A DNA stretch of 23,457 bases from an uncultured Eubacteriales bacterium. Its GTDB lineage: Bacteria > Bacillota > Clostridia > Peptostreptococcales > Anaerovoracaceae. The notes below the pieces were generated by a model. The model worked only from the letters and a program-made list of their open reading frames with translations. It did not search any database and had not been told where the DNA came from. A program made the position numbers and the translations under genes. The stretch spans positions 1-23,457 of the forward strand of contig CADBFL010000012.1 in NCBI GenBank assembly GCA_902793875.1, given 5' to 3'. Below, piece by piece: positions 21,258 through 23,457 of the stretch (its first letter is position 1; the number at the start of each line of letters is the position of its first letter).

Positions 21258-23324
21258 ATGGGAAGAAAATTCAGCCTCGAGAAAACACGCAACATCGGCA
21301 TCATGGCTCACATCGACGCCGGCAAGACGACTACAACGGAGAGAATCCTCTTCTACACAGGCCGCACCCACAAGCTGGGTGAAACGCATGAAGGCGCCGC
21401 TACCATGGACTGGATGGAGCAGGAACAGGAGCGCGGGATAACCATTACTTCCGCCGCTACTACTGCACAGTGGCATGACACCAGGATCAACATCATCGAT
21501 ACTCCGGGACACGTCGACTTCACCGTTGAGGTCGAAAGATCGCTCAGAGTCCTCGACGGAGCAGTCATGGTGCTCTGCGCCAAGGGCGGCGTGGAGCCTC
21601 AGAGCGAGACCGTATGGAGACAGGCTGAGAAGTACGGAGTGCCGAGGATGATATTCGTCAACAAGATGGACATCCTGGGAGCCAATTATTTCCATGTCCT
21701 CGACATGATACGCGACAGGCTCAAGGCGAACGCGGTCGCCGTGCAGCTGCCGATCGGATCGGAAGCTGATTTCATCGGAGTCATCGACCTCATCACCATG
21801 AAGGCCGAGATCTACCACGACGACGACCTGGGTAAAGCCTTTGACGAAAAGGATATCCCTGAGAATATGCTCGACGAGGCCAAAGCGTGGAGAGACAGGA
21901 TGCTCGAATCCGTAGCCGAGTGCGACGAGGATCTCATGATGAAGTATCTCGAAGGCGAGGAGATCACCGAGGATGAGATCAAGAAGGTCATCCGCAGGGA
22001 GACCATCAAGGGCAACATGTATCCGGTGTTCTGCGGATCGGCATACAAGAACAAGGGCGTTCAGCTGATGCTCGACGGAGTCGTGGATTACATGCCGTCG
22101 CCTCTGGATATCCCTGCCATAAAGGGAACCAATCCTTACACCAAGAAGGAAGAAGAGCGCCACGCTGACGACAACGGACCGTTCTCGGCCCTCGCGTTCA
22201 AGATCATGGCCGACCCTTATGTGGGCAAGCTCGCATTCTTCAGGGTGTACTCCGGGACTCTCGAGTCCGGCAAGCATGTATACAATGCCACGAAGGACCG
22301 CAAGGAGAGGATCGGACGCATACTGCAGATGCACGCCAATCACAGGGACGAGATCGACATGGTCTATTCCGGAGACATCGCAGCTGCGGTAGGACTCAAG
22401 TTCACCACTACGGGCGACACTCTCTGCGATCAGAAGGCGCCTGTCGTGCTCGAATCGATGGAATTCCCTGATCCTGTTATCGAGATCGCCATCGAGCCGA
22501 AGACCAAGATAGGCCAGGAGAAGATGGGCATCGCCCTCGCCAAGCTGGCAGAGGAGGACCCTACATTCAGGACCTACACGAACCCTGAAACAGGCCAGAC
22601 GATCATCGCCGGAATGGGCGAGCTCCACCTGGAGATCATCGTCGACAGACTGCTCAGAGAGTTCAAGGTCGAGGCCAATGTCGGCAAGCCGCAGGTCTCC
22701 TACAAAGAGACTGTCACGACCACTGCCGATGTGGACTGCAAGCATGCCAAGCAGACAGGCGGAAGCGGACAGTACGCTCACGTCAAGATCAAACTCTATC
22801 CGAGAGAGCCTGGCGAAGGCTTCGAATTCAAGAACTCCATCGTCGGAGGAGCTATTCCTAAGGAATACATCCCGAAGGTGCAGGAGGGTATCGAGGAAGC
22901 CATGCAGGCCGGACCTCTGGCCGGCTACAATGTAGTCGATGTCGGAGTCGAGCTCTATGACGGTTCGTATCACGAAGTCGACTCGTCAGACATGGCGTTC
23001 AAGGTCGCGGGCTCCAAGGCGTTCAAGGAAGCAGTAATGAAGGCGAAGCCGGTGCTGCTCGAGCCTATCTTCAAGGTAGAAGTGACCGTTCCTGACAACT
23101 ACATGGGCGATGTCATAGGCGACATCAGCTCCAGAAGAGGCAGGATCGAGGGCTCGGATATCGAGAACGGAGCCGCGGTCATCAGAGGATTCGTACCGCT
23201 TTCCGAGATGTTCGGATATGCGACGGACCTCAGATCGAGGACACAGGGAAGAGGCATCTACACGATGCAGTTCGACCACTTTGAAAGATTACCGGAATCA
23301 TTAGCTGAGAAGATTATCAAATAA
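21258..23324 (+). CDS. fusA: Translation elongation factor G
   Basis: This 688-residue GTPase moves tRNAs and mRNA after peptide bond formation and, with RRF, splits ribosomes. GTP motifs are intact: the P-loop AHIDAGKT (residues 17-24), switch I with RGITITSAA, DTPGHVDF with the catalytic His, and NKMD. Domain II begins after about residue 290. Domain IV, with the tip loop SGGQYAHV-type block (GGSGQYAHVKIKLYP), and domain V (EPIFKVEVTVPDNYMGDVIGD) are complete. The sequence looks like the housekeeping EF-G1 type rather than the tetracycline-protection or EF-G2 types. AAAGGAGG precedes the ATG. tuf follows after 10 bp. Confidence 0.99.
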   Translation: MGRKFSLEKTRNIGIMAHIDAGKTTTTERILFYTGRTHKLGETHEGAATMDWMEQEQERGITITSAATTAQWHDTRINIIDTPGHVDFTVEVERSLRVLDGAVMVLCAKGGVEPQSETVWRQAEKYGVPRMIFVNKMDILGANYFHVLDMIRDRLKANAVAVQLPIGSEADFIGVIDLITMKAEIYHDDDLGKAFDEKDIPENMLDEAKAWRDRMLESVAECDEDLMMKYLEGEEITEDEIKKVIRRETIKGNMYPVFCGSAYKNKGVQLMLDGVVDYMPSPLDIPAIKGTNPYTKKEEERHADDNGPFSALAFKIMADPYVGKLAFFRVYSGTLESGKHVYNATKDRKERIGRILQMHANHRDEIDMVYSGDIAAAVGLKFTTTGDTLCDQKAPVVLESMEFPDPVIEIAIEPKTKIGQEKMGIALAKLAEEDPTFRTYTNPETGQTIIAGMGELHLEIIVDRLLREFKVEANVGKPQVSYKETVTTTADVDCKHAKQTGGSGQYAHVKIKLYPREPGEGFEFKNSIVGGAIPKEYIPKVQEGIEEAMQAGPLAGYNVVDVGVELYDGSYHEVDSSDMAFKVAGSKAFKEAVMKAKPVLLEPIFKVEVTVPDNYMGDVIGDISSRRGRIEGSDIENGAAVIRGFVPLSEMFGYATDLRSRTQGRGIYTMQFDHFERLPESLAEKIIK

Positions 23325-23334
23325 GGAGAATAAA

Positions 23335-23457
23335 ATGGCTAAGCAGAAATACGAAAGAACCAAACCGCATATCAACATCGGTACGATCGGCCACGTTGAC
23401 CACGGTAAGACAACTCTTACAGCAGCTATCACATCCGTACTGAACAGAAAGTACGGA
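23335..23457 (+). CDS. tuf: Translation elongation factor Tu, N-terminal 41 residues
   Basis: The start is MAKQKYERTKPHINIGTIGH, followed by the GTP-binding P-loop GHVDHGKTT. This identifies EF-Tu, the carrier of aminoacyl-tRNA to the ribosome. The gene runs off the right edge. AAGGAG lies just before the ATG, and it follows fusA in the classical str operon order. Confidence 0.98.
   Translation, partial: MAKQKYERTKPHINIGTIGHVDHGKTTLTAAITSVLNRKYG

Noticed and set aside
12526..22973. Very long open frames on the minus strand opposite rpoB, rpoC and fusA, such as 12526-13839, 14080-15390, 18171-20114 and 21204-22973
   Set aside because: They are antisense to intact, highly conserved genes, have no ribosome binding sites and no recognisable protein features. 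They arise from the codon bias of the sense strand.

Overview
The window reads as a moderately GC-rich chromosome of a member of Bacillota, most likely an anaerobic Clostridia lineage. The reasons are the gene order rlmB, rpmG, secE, nusG, rplK, rplA, rplJ, rplL, rpoB, rpoC, rpsL, rpsG, fusA, tuf, the zinc-ribbon form of L33, the long Bacillus-type S12, strong AGGAGG ribosome binding sites and heavy use of AGA/AGG for arginine. I cannot name the genus. Every gene lies on the + strand.

Layout. (1) 3-989: the end of a probable secreted propeller-like protein, closed by a terminator. (2) 1114-4535: a tightly overlapping housekeeping operon made of pgeF/yfiH-type purine nucleoside phosphorylase, dihydrofolate reductase, a Cof-type HAD phosphatase, a YfcE-type phosphodiesterase and a broken EamA-family transporter. 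(3) 4565-7414: a HipBA toxin-antitoxin module with a clear self-regulated promoter, followed by an overlapping cation-diffusion-facilitator gene. (4) 7481-8518: rlmB, reached through a 36-bp tandem duplication. (5) 8549-20048: a sigma-A promoter and then the secE-nusG-L11-L1-L10-L12-rpoBC block, with several RNA control elements: a 25-bp tandem repeat, a likely L1-binding site before rplA, the L10 leader, and a 290-nt chain of hairpins between rplL and rpoB. It ends in a strong terminator. (6) 20108 to the end: the str operon (rpsL, rpsG, fusA, start of tuf) with its own promoter.

Together the second half builds the ribosomal stalk, the L1 stalk, RNA polymerase, the SecE translocon subunit and the translocation factors. 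Its expression appears to be balanced by RNA structures bound by the ribosomal proteins themselves.

The most unusual points are: rpsG, which should be essential, is broken by an apparent 35-nt internal deletion; a second frame-breaking deletion lies in the EamA gene; the rplL-rpoB spacer is a dense array of hairpins ending in a terminator-like element; and an L1-type rRNA mimic sits between rplK and rplA. I see no CRISPR array, prophage or insertion sequence, and no clearly new multi-gene system. The best candidates for undescribed biology are the RNA elements.
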